From Bradyrhizobium japonicum USDA 6 (GTDB lineage: Bacteria > Pseudomonadota > Alphaproteobacteria > Rhizobiales > Xanthobacteraceae), in NCBI RefSeq assembly GCF_000284375.1, contig NC_017249.1, forward strand, positions 6,565,001 through 6,629,000: DNA of 64,000 nucleotides. Direction: 5' to 3'. Under the pieces are notes generated by a model that made no database searches, was not told where the DNA came from, and saw only the letters and a list, made by a program, of their open reading frames with translations. A program made the translations under genes and the position numbers. Shown one piece after another: positions 1 through 8,834 of the stretch (within the stretch, counting starts at the first letter, position 1; the number at the start of each line of letters is the position of its first letter).

Positions 1-502
1 TCGCGATCATCACACGCTGGCACATGCCGCCGGACAGCTCGTGCGGATAGGCGTTCATCCGCGTCTCGGGGTCGCGGATCTGGACGGCGCGCAGCAGCTC
101 CAGCGCCTCGGCGCGTGCGGCGTCCTTCGATATCTTCTTATGCGTGAGGATCGCATCCGCGATCTGCAGGCCGATCGCGCGGATCGGATTGAGCGCCGCC
201 CGCGGATTCTGAAAGATCATCGACATCGCGGCGCCCTGGAGCTGACGGAGGTCATCGCCCCTGAGTTTTGTGACGTCCCGCCCGCGAAACAGGATCTTGC
301 CGCCGGTGACGCGCCCGGCCGCATCGAGCAGCCGCGTCGTCGCGAAGCCGGTGACCGACTTGCCCGAGCCGCTCTCGCCGACGAGGCCGAGCATCTCGCC
401 CTTCCCGACCGAAAGCGTCACGCCGCGCACGGCCTCGACCATGCCGCGCCGCGTCGAGAACGAGACGTGGAGGTCGTTGATCCCTAGCAGTTCCTCGCTC
501 AT
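1..502 (-). CDS. Peptide/opine-type ABC transporter ATP-binding protein (DppD-like), 3' end beyond the window
   Basis: This is the N-terminal 167 codons of an ABC importer ATPase; the rest lies past the left edge. The reading frame is open from the ATG at 502 to base 1. Walker A (GESGSGKS) is at residues 42-49, the Q-loop region (IFQNP) near residue 107, and the ABC signature (LSGGMCQRVMIA) sits at the very edge. The motif set and the N-terminal layout match the DppD/OppD branch, which energises uptake of oligopeptides and related small molecules. Its ATG overlaps the stop of the upstream permease gene (ATGA), so it is translationally coupled to the permeases and binding protein. Here it is the last visible gene of the hydantoinase-to-transporter operon. 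Substrate cannot be read from the sequence. Confidence 0.93.
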   Translation of the reverse strand, partial: MSEELLGINDLHVSFSTRRGMVEAVRGVTLSVGKGEMLGLVGESGSGKSVTGFATTRLLDAAGRVTGGKILFRGRDVTKLRGDDLRQLQGAAMSMIFQNPRAALNPIRAIGLQIADAILTHKKISKDAARAEALELLRAVQIRDPETRMNAYPHELSGGMCQRVMIA

Positions 503-1347
503 GTGCGCATCCGCGGGTCGAGAATGTCCCGCATCCCGTCACCGAGGAGATTGAAGCACAGCACGGCCATCATCAGCGCAAGACCCGGAAAGGCCACCAG
601 CCACCACCGCCCGGTCGAGATGAAGCGCGCGCCCTCCGCGACCATGATGCCCCATTCCGGCGTCGGCGGCTTGACGCCGAGACCGATGAAGGACAGGCCG
701 GCGGCATTGAGAATGGCCCAGCCGAGATTGAGCGAGATCTGCACCGCCATCGCCGGCAGGATGTTCGGCAACAGGAAGCGCAGCACCACCGAGAAATGGC
801 TCTCGCCGCAGGCACGCGCGGCCTCCACCCAGCCGACATTGCGGCGGACGTTGACCTCGGCGCGCGCGAAGCGGATGTAGAACGGAAGATTGATGATCGC
901 GGTCGCGATCACGATGTTCTCGATCCGGTTGCCCAGGGCGGCAACCATCGCCATCGCCAGCACGAACAGCGGAAAGGCCATCATCACATCGACGAAGCGG
1001 CCGACGCCGCGGTCGAGCTTGCCGCCGGCATAGCCGCAGAACGCGCCGACGACGGCGCCGATCACGAATGAGATGCCAACCGCGGAGACGGCAATGGCAA
1101 GATCGAGGCGCGCGGCGATGATGAGGCGGCTGAAGACGTCGCGCCCGAGCTGGTCGGTGCCGGCCAGATGCGCCGCGCTCGGCGGCAAAAGGGCCTCCGA
1201 GACATTGGAGACCACGGGATCATAGGGCACGATCCACGGCCCGAATATCGCGAGCAGGACGAACAGCGCAACGCCGGCCGCGGCAATGGCGGTGAGCGGA
1301 TTGCCGCGCAGGATCCAGACCGAATGGCGGAGAGTTGCGCTGGTCAT
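499..1347 (-). CDS. ABC transporter permease, DppC-like
   Basis: A 282-residue inner-membrane permease of the DppC/OppC family, with the usual N-terminal membrane segment (about residues 17-40), a periplasmic stretch that includes the family motif around HLAGTDQLGRDVFSR, and five further hydrophobic segments. The EAA loop (EAARACGESHFSVVLRFLLPN) is clear and would contact the ATPase. I chose the ATG at 1347 because it overlaps the stop of the upstream permease (ATGA) and gives a normal-length protein; an extension to 1767 would run through the neighbour in another frame. With the DppB-like partner it forms the heterodimeric membrane channel for the binding protein encoded at 2407-4026. Confidence 0.95.
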   Translation of the reverse strand: MTSATLRHSVWILRGNPLTAIAAAGVALFVLLAIFGPWIVPYDPVVSNVSEALLPPSAAHLAGTDQLGRDVFSRLIIAARLDLAIAVSAVGISFVIGAVVGAFCGYAGGKLDRGVGRFVDVMMAFPLFVLAMAMVAALGNRIENIVIATAIINLPFYIRFARAEVNVRRNVGWVEAARACGESHFSVVLRFLLPNILPAMAVQISLNLGWAILNAAGLSFIGLGVKPPTPEWGIMVAEGARFISTGRWWLVAFPGLALMMAVLCFNLLGDGMRDILDPRMRT

Positions 1348-2378
1348 TCGATCGACACCCTGGGATCGGCGATGCCGTAGCAGATGTCGACCACGAGATT
1401 GACCAGCACGAACAGGCTGGCCATCAGCAGCACGAAGCCCTGCACAGGCGCATAGTCGGAGGATAAGAGCGCATCGAGCGCGTAGGAAGCGACGCCCGGC
1501 CAGGAGAACACCTTCTCCACCAGGACGTTGGCGCCAAGCATGGTCGAGAACACGATGCCGGCGATGGTGATGACGGGCAGGATCGCGTTCCGCAGCGCAT
1601 AGGTGACGACCACCTTGCGCCAGGACAATCCGACCGAGCGCGCGGTGCGCACGAAATCGCTGCCGAGCGAGACCAGCATCGAGGCCCGCGTGATCCGCGC
1701 CAACGGCGCGATCACGAACAGGGCCATGCTCACCGCCGGCAGGATCAGCTGCTTGCAGGCGGCCCACCAGCCCTCGATATCACCCGCAAGCAGGAAATCG
1801 ATCGACAGGAAGCCGGTACGCTGCGGCGGCAGCGAGGTGAAGACGTCGATGCGCCCGGTGGGATCCGGCGCGAGCCCGAGCAGGTAGTAGAAGACATAGA
1901 TCAACAGCAGGCCCGAGACGAAGGTCGGCACGCAGACGCCGAGCGCGCAGAACAGCCGCACGCCGTGATCGACGATCGAGCCGGGCTTCAACGCCGCGAC
2001 GACGCCAAGCGGCACCGCCGCGATCAGCGCGATCAGGAGCGCCGTGAAGGTGAGCTCCAGCGAGGCCGGCAGCCGCTCGCGCAGGTCCTTCAGCACCGGC
2101 TGTCCCGTCATCATGGAGCGGCCGAGATTGCCGTGGCCGATGTCGGAGAGATAGAACACGAGCTGCTCCGGCACGGACCTGTCGAGCCCCATCTGCTTGC
2201 GGATCTGCTCGATCTCCTCCTTGCCGGCATTGGGCCCCGAGGCGAAGAACACGGCGGGGTCGCCGGGCAGCACCCGCATCAGGAGAAAGGTGAAGACCAG
2301 CACACCGAACAACGCCGGCAGCGACGACAGAAGCCGCCTGCCCGCCCGCACCATGGTTGCACCAAGACCGGTCGTCAC
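1344..2378 (-). CDS. ABC transporter permease, DppB-like
   Basis: A 344-residue inner-membrane permease of the DppB/OppB family. The N-terminus has the typical first membrane helix (LLSSLPALFGVLVFTFLLMRVLPGDPA) followed by the periplasmic domain and five further helices. The EAA-type loop (ARSVGLSWRKVVVTYALRNAILPV) lies around residues 240-265. The start is a GTG at 2378 preceded by GAGGAG about nine bases upstream; an ATG eight codons further in is the alternative. It lies 28 bp after the binding-protein gene and overlaps the DppC-like gene by ATGA, so the four transport genes form one unit. Confidence 0.94.
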   Translation of the reverse strand: MTTGLGATMVRAGRRLLSSLPALFGVLVFTFLLMRVLPGDPAVFFASGPNAGKEEIEQIRKQMGLDRSVPEQLVFYLSDIGHGNLGRSMMTGQPVLKDLRERLPASLELTFTALLIALIAAVPLGVVAALKPGSIVDHGVRLFCALGVCVPTFVSGLLLIYVFYYLLGLAPDPTGRIDVFTSLPPQRTGFLSIDFLLAGDIEGWWAACKQLILPAVSMALFVIAPLARITRASMLVSLGSDFVRTARSVGLSWRKVVVTYALRNAILPVITIAGIVFSTMLGANVLVEKVFSWPGVASYALDALLSSDYAPVQGFVLLMASLFVLVNLVVDICYGIADPRVSIE

Positions 2379-2406
2379 CTCTGGGAGCTCCTCTCGTTGT
2401 CCGATG

Positions 2407-4026
2407 TCACTTGCGGCTGACGTCGCGATAGTCGACCTGGCGGTGGAACTCGTAGGTGTAGCCTTCGACCGACGACGCCATCACCGCATCCTGGTTCGGC
2501 TGCCACAGCATGATCTGCGGCATCAGGTCGACATGCATCGCGTTGAGCTTGCGGCCGGCATCCTCATACTTGGCCTTGTCCGGCTCGAAACGCGCCTCCT
2601 GCGCGATTGCGGCAAGATCCGGGTTGTTGATCGAGCTGTAATTCCAGCGCTGATTGCCGGTGTAGAAGTTGCGGTAGAAGTAATCGGTCGACGGCAGCCA
2701 CGCTACGATGCCCTCGGTGTAGAAGGGAAGCTTCTTCTCGTTGATCTGCGTCGACATCTGCGCATCCGGCAGTTTCTGGATGTCGACCTTGATCCCGATC
2801 TTGCCGAGCGACTCCTTCACCAGTGCGGCCATCGGCTCCGCGGTCGAGGATTGGCCGACGTTGAAGCTGAAGGTGGTCGAGAAGCCCTCGGGGAGCCCGG
2901 CCGCCTTGAGATATTCCCTGGCCTTGTCGAGGTCGAGCTTCACCGGCTGCTGGAACGGATAGATGCCGTTCAGCGGCTTGCCGTCCGGCCAGGTCGCGCC
3001 GAACAGCGGCGCGCCGCGGCCGAACAAAGCAGCCTTGAACATGTCGTCATAGGGCAGCGCGTAAGCGATCGCGCGGCGGACATTGACGTTGTCGAACGGC
3101 GGCATCTGGTTGTTCATCGAGACATAGGTGATCGCATTGTACTGCGGGGTCGAGACCACCTTGAGCTTGCCCTTGGCCTCGAGCGACTGCACGTCGCTAG
3201 CCTGAAGATCGACGACGAGGTCGGCATCGCCGCGCTCGACGAGGTTGGCGCGGGTCGCCGGCTCCGGCACCGACTGAATGATCACGCGCTTGAAGAACGC
3301 GGGCTTGTTGGCCGAACCGCGATTCCAGGCCTCATCCCGTTTGATGATGACCTGCTCGCCGGGCTTGAAGGTCTCGACCACATAGGCGCCGCTGCCGGCG
3401 GTGTGCTCCTTCAACCATGCGGTGGCCCAGGGGTCATCCGCCGTCGCGTGCTCCTTTGCCACCTTCGAGTTGATGATCATGGGATAGACGGTCGCCAAAT
3501 TCGGCAGCGCAAGCTTGTCGGGCTTTGGCAGCGTCACCTCGATGGTGAGGGGATCGATCACCTTGAACTGGTCGGCCGAGGTCAACGACCCCGTCAGGAG
3601 CTGGGCCTTGCCGAGGATCGGCGCCGTCACGCAGCGATCGAGCGACCATTTCACGTCTTCCGCCGTGACAGGCGAACCATCCTGGAACTTGGCGTCCTTG
3701 CGCAAGCGGAAGGTCAGCTTCAGGCCATCGGGGCTGACGTCGTAGGATTCGGCGAGCTCGCCGGTGATCGTGTCGAGATCGAACACCCATTTGCCGTTGA
3801 GCTGCTTGCGGCCGAACGCCACCAGCCGATCATAGGTGCTCATGCTCAGCGCGAAGGATTCGCGCGTCGATCCGGGGATGTTGGGATCGAGCGTGTTGAC
3901 GGCCGAGCCGGTGACATAGCGCAACGTCTCCGCCCTGGTCTGTGCCTGCGAAGGCGCGGTGGCAATGAGCAACAGCGCTGTGGTGGCGAGGACTGAGGCC
4001 GCGGGCCTGAAAGACACAAAACGCAT
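2407..4026 (-). CDS. ABC transporter substrate-binding protein, family 5
   Basis: A 539-residue periplasmic solute-binding protein of the SBP_bac_5 (DppA/OppA) family. A Sec signal peptide is visible (MRFVSFRPAASVLATT, hydrophobic core, cleavage near SQAQ). The family motif (KDAKFQDGSPVTAEDVKWSLDR) occurs around residues 100-120. I chose the ATG at 4026 over the ORF start at 4137 because it begins exactly at the signal peptide and has GGGGAAAA just upstream. It is encoded immediately before the permeases. Such proteins bind peptides, opines, nickel or small amides; the hydantoinase and racemase genes upstream suggest a cyclic amide or an amino-acid derivative, but that is inference. Confidence 0.95.
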   Translation of the reverse strand: MRFVSFRPAASVLATTALLLIATAPSQAQTRAETLRYVTGSAVNTLDPNIPGSTRESFALSMSTYDRLVAFGRKQLNGKWVFDLDTITGELAESYDVSPDGLKLTFRLRKDAKFQDGSPVTAEDVKWSLDRCVTAPILGKAQLLTGSLTSADQFKVIDPLTIEVTLPKPDKLALPNLATVYPMIINSKVAKEHATADDPWATAWLKEHTAGSGAYVVETFKPGEQVIIKRDEAWNRGSANKPAFFKRVIIQSVPEPATRANLVERGDADLVVDLQASDVQSLEAKGKLKVVSTPQYNAITYVSMNNQMPPFDNVNVRRAIAYALPYDDMFKAALFGRGAPLFGATWPDGKPLNGIYPFQQPVKLDLDKAREYLKAAGLPEGFSTTFSFNVGQSSTAEPMAALVKESLGKIGIKVDIQKLPDAQMSTQINEKKLPFYTEGIVAWLPSTDYFYRNFYTGNQRWNYSSINNPDLAAIAQEARFEPDKAKYEDAGRKLNAMHVDLMPQIMLWQPNQDAVMASSVEGYTYEFHRQVDYRDVSRK

Positions 4027-4133
4027 TCGTTTTCCCCAAAATTTCGGCAAGTACGCCAGCAAGGCAGGCCAAGAAAGAAGCAAGTTGCGCGCCAATCCCG
4101 CGGAGGCGCTTCGTCGCGGCGGTGCATGGATGA

Positions 4134-5570
4134 TCATCGCGATTCTCCTATGTTTCGCGCGGGCCGCGCAACTACGGCCTGCGGCACGTCATAGGCGCTG
4201 AGCGAAGCCCAATGACGTTCAACATCGGCGCGAAACAGGCCGCGCGTCAGGCCGTCGACCAGCTTGGGAACGGCCGTCGTCATCGCGTTGATCGACGATC
4301 CCGACGGACCAAAGCTCATGGTGGAGGCGATGGCGAACAGATGGATGTCGGAGATCCACGGCGTCTCGCCCGGCACGCGCTCGGTGAAGGCGTAATCGTC
4401 GTCGAGATAGGGAAAGCGACCGAGCCGCACGTTGTGCTCGCTCGCAGGCGGTTGGTAGCGGTCGCCCCAGGTCGCGATATTGCCGGCAAAGCGGCGCAGC
4501 TCGCCGCGGCCTGCAAAGTTCATGTCGATGCCGGTGCCGCAAATCACGAAATCCGCCGTGATCGTGCCGCGTGGCGTGTGCAATTCGACGCCGCCATCGG
4601 TCTGCCTGGCGCTCTCGACCGGCGCGCCCTCGTGCAGTGTGAAATTGGCGTGACGCGCGCAGCGATCGTAGGTCGGTTGCGGAAAGCCTTCGCGCATCTC
4701 AAGGATCTTGCGCATGAAGCGCCAGCGCCAGGCATCGTCGAGATCGCTGAGATGGCGCAGGAAGCCGCGAAAGGTCAGCCAGCGATAGGGCTGGATCACC
4801 TGGATCTGCGCGCGGCGGCAGAGCAGATGCACTTCGGCCGCGCCCGCCTCCAGCGCGGTCGCGGCATTGTCAAAGGCGGACGCGCCGGCGCCGATCACCG
4901 CGACGCGCTTGCCGCGCAGGCTTTCGAAGTCAATGTCGTCGGCGACGGTCGCGACAGAGCCGGCGGGTAGATCCCGCAGCGGCTCGGGGATCATCCAGTC
5001 GCCCATGCCCTCCTGCCCCGTCGCCAGCACGATCTTGCGGGCATAGAGCGTCTCGACGCCATCGGCACGCTTCACGCGCGCAGCGAGCAGGCCGTCTGAT
5101 GCAGGCGCGATCTCCAGAAGCTCGCGGCCGTTGCGCACGGGCAGACCGATCGTGCGCCGCAGCCACAGCAGATACTCCGCCCAATGCTCTCTCGGGATCA
5201 GGTTCAGCGCCTGCCAGCTCTCCTTGCCGAAGCGGGCCTCGTGCCAGGACTGATAGGTCAGGCTCGGGATATCGAGGTCAGGTCCCGTATAGTCCTTCGG
5301 GCTGCGCAGCGTCGGCATGCGGGCATAGGTGAGCCACGGGCCCTCCTTCCCCTCCTCGGCCTTGTCGAGCAGCAGGATGTTGTTGACGCGCGAGCGCATC
5401 AGGCCGAAGCCGATGGCAATGCCTGATTGGCCGGCGCCGACGATCAGCACGTCGAGCGCGGGCTTGCCGTCCGGTCCCATCTTCGGTTCGAGCCACGCGG
5501 CGCCGGGATGCGCGATCTTGGCGAGATCGGCGCGAACGTCCGCTTCGAGGTCTGTCAGCACGTCGCTCAT
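4134..5570 (-). CDS. Flavin-containing monooxygenase-like FAD/NAD(P)-binding oxidoreductase
   Basis: A 478-residue two-dinucleotide-binding-domain flavoprotein. The FAD Rossmann motif (GAGQSG) is at residues 45-50, a second NADPH-type Rossmann motif (GAGASA) at about 227-232, and an ATG-type motif (LATGQEG) at about 182. This arrangement is that of class B flavoprotein monooxygenases and related lysine/ornithine N-hydroxylases. The classic Baeyer-Villiger fingerprint is not evident, so hydroxylation or N-oxidation versus Baeyer-Villiger activity is open. The ATG at 5570 overlaps the stop of the SDR gene upstream (ATGA), placing it in the operon with the SDR and the epimerase. No signal peptide; cytoplasmic. 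It probably oxidises an intermediate or side chain of the imported compound. Confidence 0.85.
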   Translation of the reverse strand: MSDVLTDLEADVRADLAKIAHPGAAWLEPKMGPDGKPALDVLIVGAGQSGIAIGFGLMRSRVNNILLLDKAEEGKEGPWLTYARMPTLRSPKDYTGPDLDIPSLTYQSWHEARFGKESWQALNLIPREHWAEYLLWLRRTIGLPVRNGRELLEIAPASDGLLAARVKRADGVETLYARKIVLATGQEGMGDWMIPEPLRDLPAGSVATVADDIDFESLRGKRVAVIGAGASAFDNAATALEAGAAEVHLLCRRAQIQVIQPYRWLTFRGFLRHLSDLDDAWRWRFMRKILEMREGFPQPTYDRCARHANFTLHEGAPVESARQTDGGVELHTPRGTITADFVICGTGIDMNFAGRGELRRFAGNIATWGDRYQPPASEHNVRLGRFPYLDDDYAFTERVPGETPWISDIHLFAIASTMSFGPSGSSINAMTTAVPKLVDGLTRGLFRADVERHWASLSAYDVPQAVVARPARNIGESR

Positions 5571-6316
5571 GCCGCGAGCCAGCCTCCGTCGACCACCATC
5601 ACGGTGCCGGTCGTGAACGAGGACGCATCGCTGGCCAGATGCAACGCGGTCTGCGCGATCTCTTCCGCCTGGCCGAACCGCTTCATGGCGTGACGATTGC
5701 GGGAGGCTTCGCGCACCTCCTCCGAATTGGCGTGACGGGCGAAGCTGCGGCGCAGCATCGGCGTATCGATCGCACCCGGCGCAATCGCGTTGACGCGAAT
5801 ACCGTCGGCCGCGAAATCCACCGCCATTGTCCGGGTCAGGCTGACGATCGCGCCCTTGGCTGCGATATAGGCACTGTTGCCCTTGCCGCCGGCGATCGCA
5901 AGCTGCGATGCCAGCGTGATGATCGAGCCGCCCTTTTGCCGCTGCATCTGCGGCACCGCCGCCCGCGCCCACAGCCAGGTGCCGCCGACATTGGCGCGGA
6001 ACACTGCGTCCCAGTCTTCCGGGCTCGTCGTCAGCACCGTCCCGCCGCAGGAGAAGCCCGCCGCGGTCATGAGGATATCGAGACGGCCGAGCCGCGCCAT
6101 GATGTCGCCGACAACGGCCTCGGCGAAGCCGGCATCGCCGACGTCGCCGACATGCGTCGTCGCCTCACCCACAACGCTCAAAGTCTCCTGAAGGCCGGCG
6201 GCATCGCGATCGACCAAAGCAAGCTGGGCGCCTTCCTCCGCAAACAGCTTTGCGCTGGCGCGGCCAATGCCCGAAGCTGCTCCCGTGATGATGGCCGTGC
6301 GCCCCTGCAGCCGCAT
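5567..6316 (-). CDS. Short-chain dehydrogenase/reductase
   Basis: A 249-residue classical SDR. The cofactor motif TGAASGIG is at residues 11-18. An acidic residue follows strand 2 (LVDRDAAG), which favours NAD(H). Catalytic Ser137, Tyr150 and Lys154 (SAYIAAK) are intact, and the C-terminal TGTVMVVDGGWLA motif is typical. It would oxidise or reduce an alcohol/ketone. It overlaps the flavin monooxygenase-like gene by ATGA and follows the epimerase gene by a single base, so the three are co-translated. Specific substrate unknown. Confidence 0.92.
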   Translation of the reverse strand: MRLQGRTAIITGAASGIGRASAKLFAEEGAQLALVDRDAAGLQETLSVVGEATTHVGDVGDAGFAEAVVGDIMARLGRLDILMTAAGFSCGGTVLTTSPEDWDAVFRANVGGTWLWARAAVPQMQRQKGGSIITLASQLAIAGGKGNSAYIAAKGAIVSLTRTMAVDFAADGIRVNAIAPGAIDTPMLRRSFARHANSEEVREASRNRHAMKRFGQAEEIAQTALHLASDASSFTTGTVMVVDGGWLAA

Positions 6317-6317
6317 G

Positions 6318-7292
6318 TCAGATCCACTCCTTGTGCTGGGCCAACCAGGCGCTCATCGCCGCGGCGGACTCGGCACAGCCGAACCGCGCGCGCCAGCCGA
6401 ACTCATCCGCCATCCGGTTCACCGCGAGCGCCGCGCGAGCCGGCCCGTGCAGCTTTATCGCGGTCTTTTCTCCGGGTGCCGCGAGCCGGCACTCCAGGCC
6501 GGGATGCAACGCCGCGAACGCCTCGCCCCATTGCAATGCGGGCCACACCCCGCCGTTCGAAATGTTGTACAGCCGGTGACGAGGGCGCTCTGCTTCGACC
6601 AGAATCGCGACCGCTTCGGCAGCGTCAGGCGCGTAGGTCCAGTCCCGCATGCCCGGCTCCGGCATGATCGCCGGCTCACCGCGAGCGAATGCGGCCAGAA
6701 TCTGATACTGGAGGCTCGGTGTATCGCGCACTGAACCGGGGCGCTCCCACGGTCCGAACACCGCAGTCAACCGCACGCTCAGGAAATCGCCGCCAAAGAG
6801 CTCGGCATGGCGAGCGACAGAGCGCTCCGAGGTGAACTTGCTGATGGCGTAGAACGAGACCGGATCGCATGGCGTTTCCTCGTCGAGAATCTCGACCCGC
6901 GCGCCCGCGGCGCCATAGGCCGATGCCGACGAGAGATTGACGACACGGCGAACGCGATGACGTATCGCAGAGAGCAGGATCGGGATCTGCGCCATCACGT
7001 TGATCTCGAGGACGCGCGCGGTCGAGGCACGCTCGAGTTCATCGCCGGCCGTCACCGCGGCGCCCAGCACGATCGCATCGCAGCCCGCGGCAATGAGGGC
7101 GTCGATAGCGTCTGCGTCGGTGATATCACCCTGCACGGCCTTGAGCCGTGCACCGTAGTCAGCAAGCGATCGCCGCGCGGATGGCGGCAACTCTGCGCGG
7201 TCATACAGCGTCACGTCATGCCCGCGCGCGAGCAGCACCTCGGCAAGATTGAGGCCGACAAAGCCGGTGCCACCGAAGACGACGATCTTCAT
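6318..7292 (-). CDS. NAD-dependent epimerase/dehydratase family protein
   Basis: A 324-residue extended-SDR protein. The cofactor motif GGTGFVG is at residues 7-13, with the acidic residue DR at 31-32 indicating NAD. The catalytic Ser122 and the Tyr148-x3-Lys152 pair (YAISK) are present. The family includes UDP-glucose 4-epimerases, but it also has many catabolic dehydrogenases, and a sugar role is not obvious in this operon. I chose the ATG at 7292, which begins directly at the Rossmann fold, rather than the ORF start at 7385, which would overlap the hydantoinase gene. It lies 16 bp after that hydantoinase and one base before the SDR. Confidence 0.9.
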   Translation of the reverse strand: MKIVVFGGTGFVGLNLAEVLLARGHDVTLYDRAELPPSARRSLADYGARLKAVQGDITDADAIDALIAAGCDAIVLGAAVTAGDELERASTARVLEINVMAQIPILLSAIRHRVRRVVNLSSASAYGAAGARVEILDEETPCDPVSFYAISKFTSERSVARHAELFGGDFLSVRLTAVFGPWERPGSVRDTPSLQYQILAAFARGEPAIMPEPGMRDWTYAPDAAEAVAILVEAERPRHRLYNISNGGVWPALQWGEAFAALHPGLECRLAAPGEKTAIKLHGPARAALAVNRMADEFGWRARFGCAESAAAMSAWLAQHKEWI

Positions 7293-7308
7293 CGCGCGCG
7301 ATCCGCCG

Positions 7309-8778
7309 TCACAGCAGTTTTGCCCCAAAATTCCGCTCGGGATCCATGTCGGCGACGAGCCGCCCCGTCGGCTTTGCCGCCTCACCGCCGCTCCGCGCCA
7401 GGAATTTTCCGCTGCCGGCAGTCGCGAGACACTTGTTGCCGTCGATGATCACCCGCCCGCGCGAGAGTACGCCAACCGGCCAGCCCTTCAGCTTGCGGCC
7501 CGCGAACGGCGTGTAGCCGGCGAGGTCGTGCATCATCTCGTCGGCGATCACGGTCTCGCGGCTGGGATCCCAGATCGCGATATCGGCATCGGCGCCGACC
7601 GCGATCGAGCCCTTGCGTGGATGCAGATTGTAGATCTTGGCCGGCGCCGTCGAGGTCAATTCCACGAACTTTTCCAGGCCGAGCCGGCCCTTCGACACCA
7701 TCGCGTCGAACAGCAGCGGCAGCCGCAGCTCCAGCCCCGGCAGGCCGTTCGCGACCTGCTTGAAGTTCGGATTGGGGCCGGCGCGCAGCTTGCCGGTCTC
7801 GTCGTAGCGATAGGGCGCATGATCGGACGAGATGGTCTGGAGATCGCCGAGCGACAGCGCCTGCCAGAGCGCTTCCTGGTCGGAATGCGTGCGCGGCGGC
7901 GGGCTGCACATCCACTTCGCGCCCTCGGCGCCCGGCTTGTCGAGATCGTTTGCCGTGAGGAACAGATATTGCGGACAGGTCTCGGCGAAGACCTTCAACC
8001 CCTGCCCGCGCGAATCGCGGATGACCTTGGCGCCTTCGGCCGTGGACACATGGAAGATCATGATGGGCTGGTCGATCAGCGCCGCCATCCCGATCAGCCG
8101 GGTGAAGGCTTCCGCCTCCGACACGCGAGCGTGGCTGACGGCGTGGTATTTCGGCATGGTGTAGCCGCGCGCGAGCAGGCGCTTCACCATCCAGGCGATG
8201 ATGCCGTGATTTTCGGCATGGGCGCACAACATCGCGCCCGACTGGCGTGCGGCCAGAAGAACGTCGAGCAGCGGCTCGTCGTCGACCTTGAGCCGATCAT
8301 AGGTCATGAAGATCTTGATCGAGCCATGGCCCTGCTTCACCAGCGCTGGAATGTGCTCCTCGATTGTCTCCTTGGTCGCATCCGCAATGATCATGTGAAA
8401 GGCGTAGTCGATCACGGCGCCCTTCTTGGCCAGCGCGTGATAATCCTCGACCACCTGCGGCAGCTTCATGCCAACATGCTGGGCCGCGAACGGGATCACC
8501 GTGGTGGTGCCGCCGAACGCCGCAGAGACGGTCGCGCTTTCGAAGGTGTCGGCGTTCATGATGCCGGCCGCGGACAACTGCTCGATATGCGCGTGGCTGT
8601 CGACGCCGCCGGGCAACACCAGCTTGCCGCGCGCATCGATCTCGCGTTTCGCCGCCGGAAGCCCGCGGCCGATCGCTGCGATGGTCTCGCCGGAGATCGC
8701 AACATCGGCCTCGAACACATCGGTCGTGGTGGCGACGCGGCCGCCGCGGATGATCAGGTCGTAGGTGGGTTCAGTCAT
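7309..8778 (-). CDS. Hydantoinase/dihydropyrimidinase family amidohydrolase (first copy)
   Basis: A 489-residue cyclic amidohydrolase that hydrolyses hydantoins or dihydropyrimidines to N-carbamoyl amino acids. All ligands of the binuclear metal site are visible: His62 and His64 (DSHAH), carbamylated Lys155 (SIKIFMTY), His187 (CAHAEN), His243 (FHVSTAEG) and Asp319 (SSDHAPY). Length fits D-hydantoinases (about 460-490). It is the first gene of the minus-strand operon that continues through the epimerase, SDR, flavoprotein and ABC importer, and it is divergent from the racemase gene with 56 bp between starts. A second, only moderately similar copy lies at 21550-22971, so the two probably differ in substrate or stereochemistry. 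Phenylhydantoinase or allantoinase-like activity is not excluded. Confidence 0.93.
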   Translation of the reverse strand: MTEPTYDLIIRGGRVATTTDVFEADVAISGETIAAIGRGLPAAKREIDARGKLVLPGGVDSHAHIEQLSAAGIMNADTFESATVSAAFGGTTTVIPFAAQHVGMKLPQVVEDYHALAKKGAVIDYAFHMIIADATKETIEEHIPALVKQGHGSIKIFMTYDRLKVDDEPLLDVLLAARQSGAMLCAHAENHGIIAWMVKRLLARGYTMPKYHAVSHARVSEAEAFTRLIGMAALIDQPIMIFHVSTAEGAKVIRDSRGQGLKVFAETCPQYLFLTANDLDKPGAEGAKWMCSPPPRTHSDQEALWQALSLGDLQTISSDHAPYRYDETGKLRAGPNPNFKQVANGLPGLELRLPLLFDAMVSKGRLGLEKFVELTSTAPAKIYNLHPRKGSIAVGADADIAIWDPSRETVIADEMMHDLAGYTPFAGRKLKGWPVGVLSRGRVIIDGNKCLATAGSGKFLARSGGEAAKPTGRLVADMDPERNFGAKLL

Positions 8779-8834
8779 GAGGCACTCCGTGATAGGCTTA
8801 CGGCACGTGATCGCAATTTCGTGGAAAGACCATC

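Noticed and set aside
2197..3996. A 599-codon plus-strand open frame opposite the substrate-binding protein
   Set aside because: The minus strand encodes a full SBP_bac_5 protein with signal peptide; the plus frame has no domain signature.
8779..8834. Specific promoter boxes in the divergent hydantoinase-racemase intergenic
   Set aside because: The 56-bp gap contains a CACGTG palindrome but no convincing -35/-10 pair in either direction.
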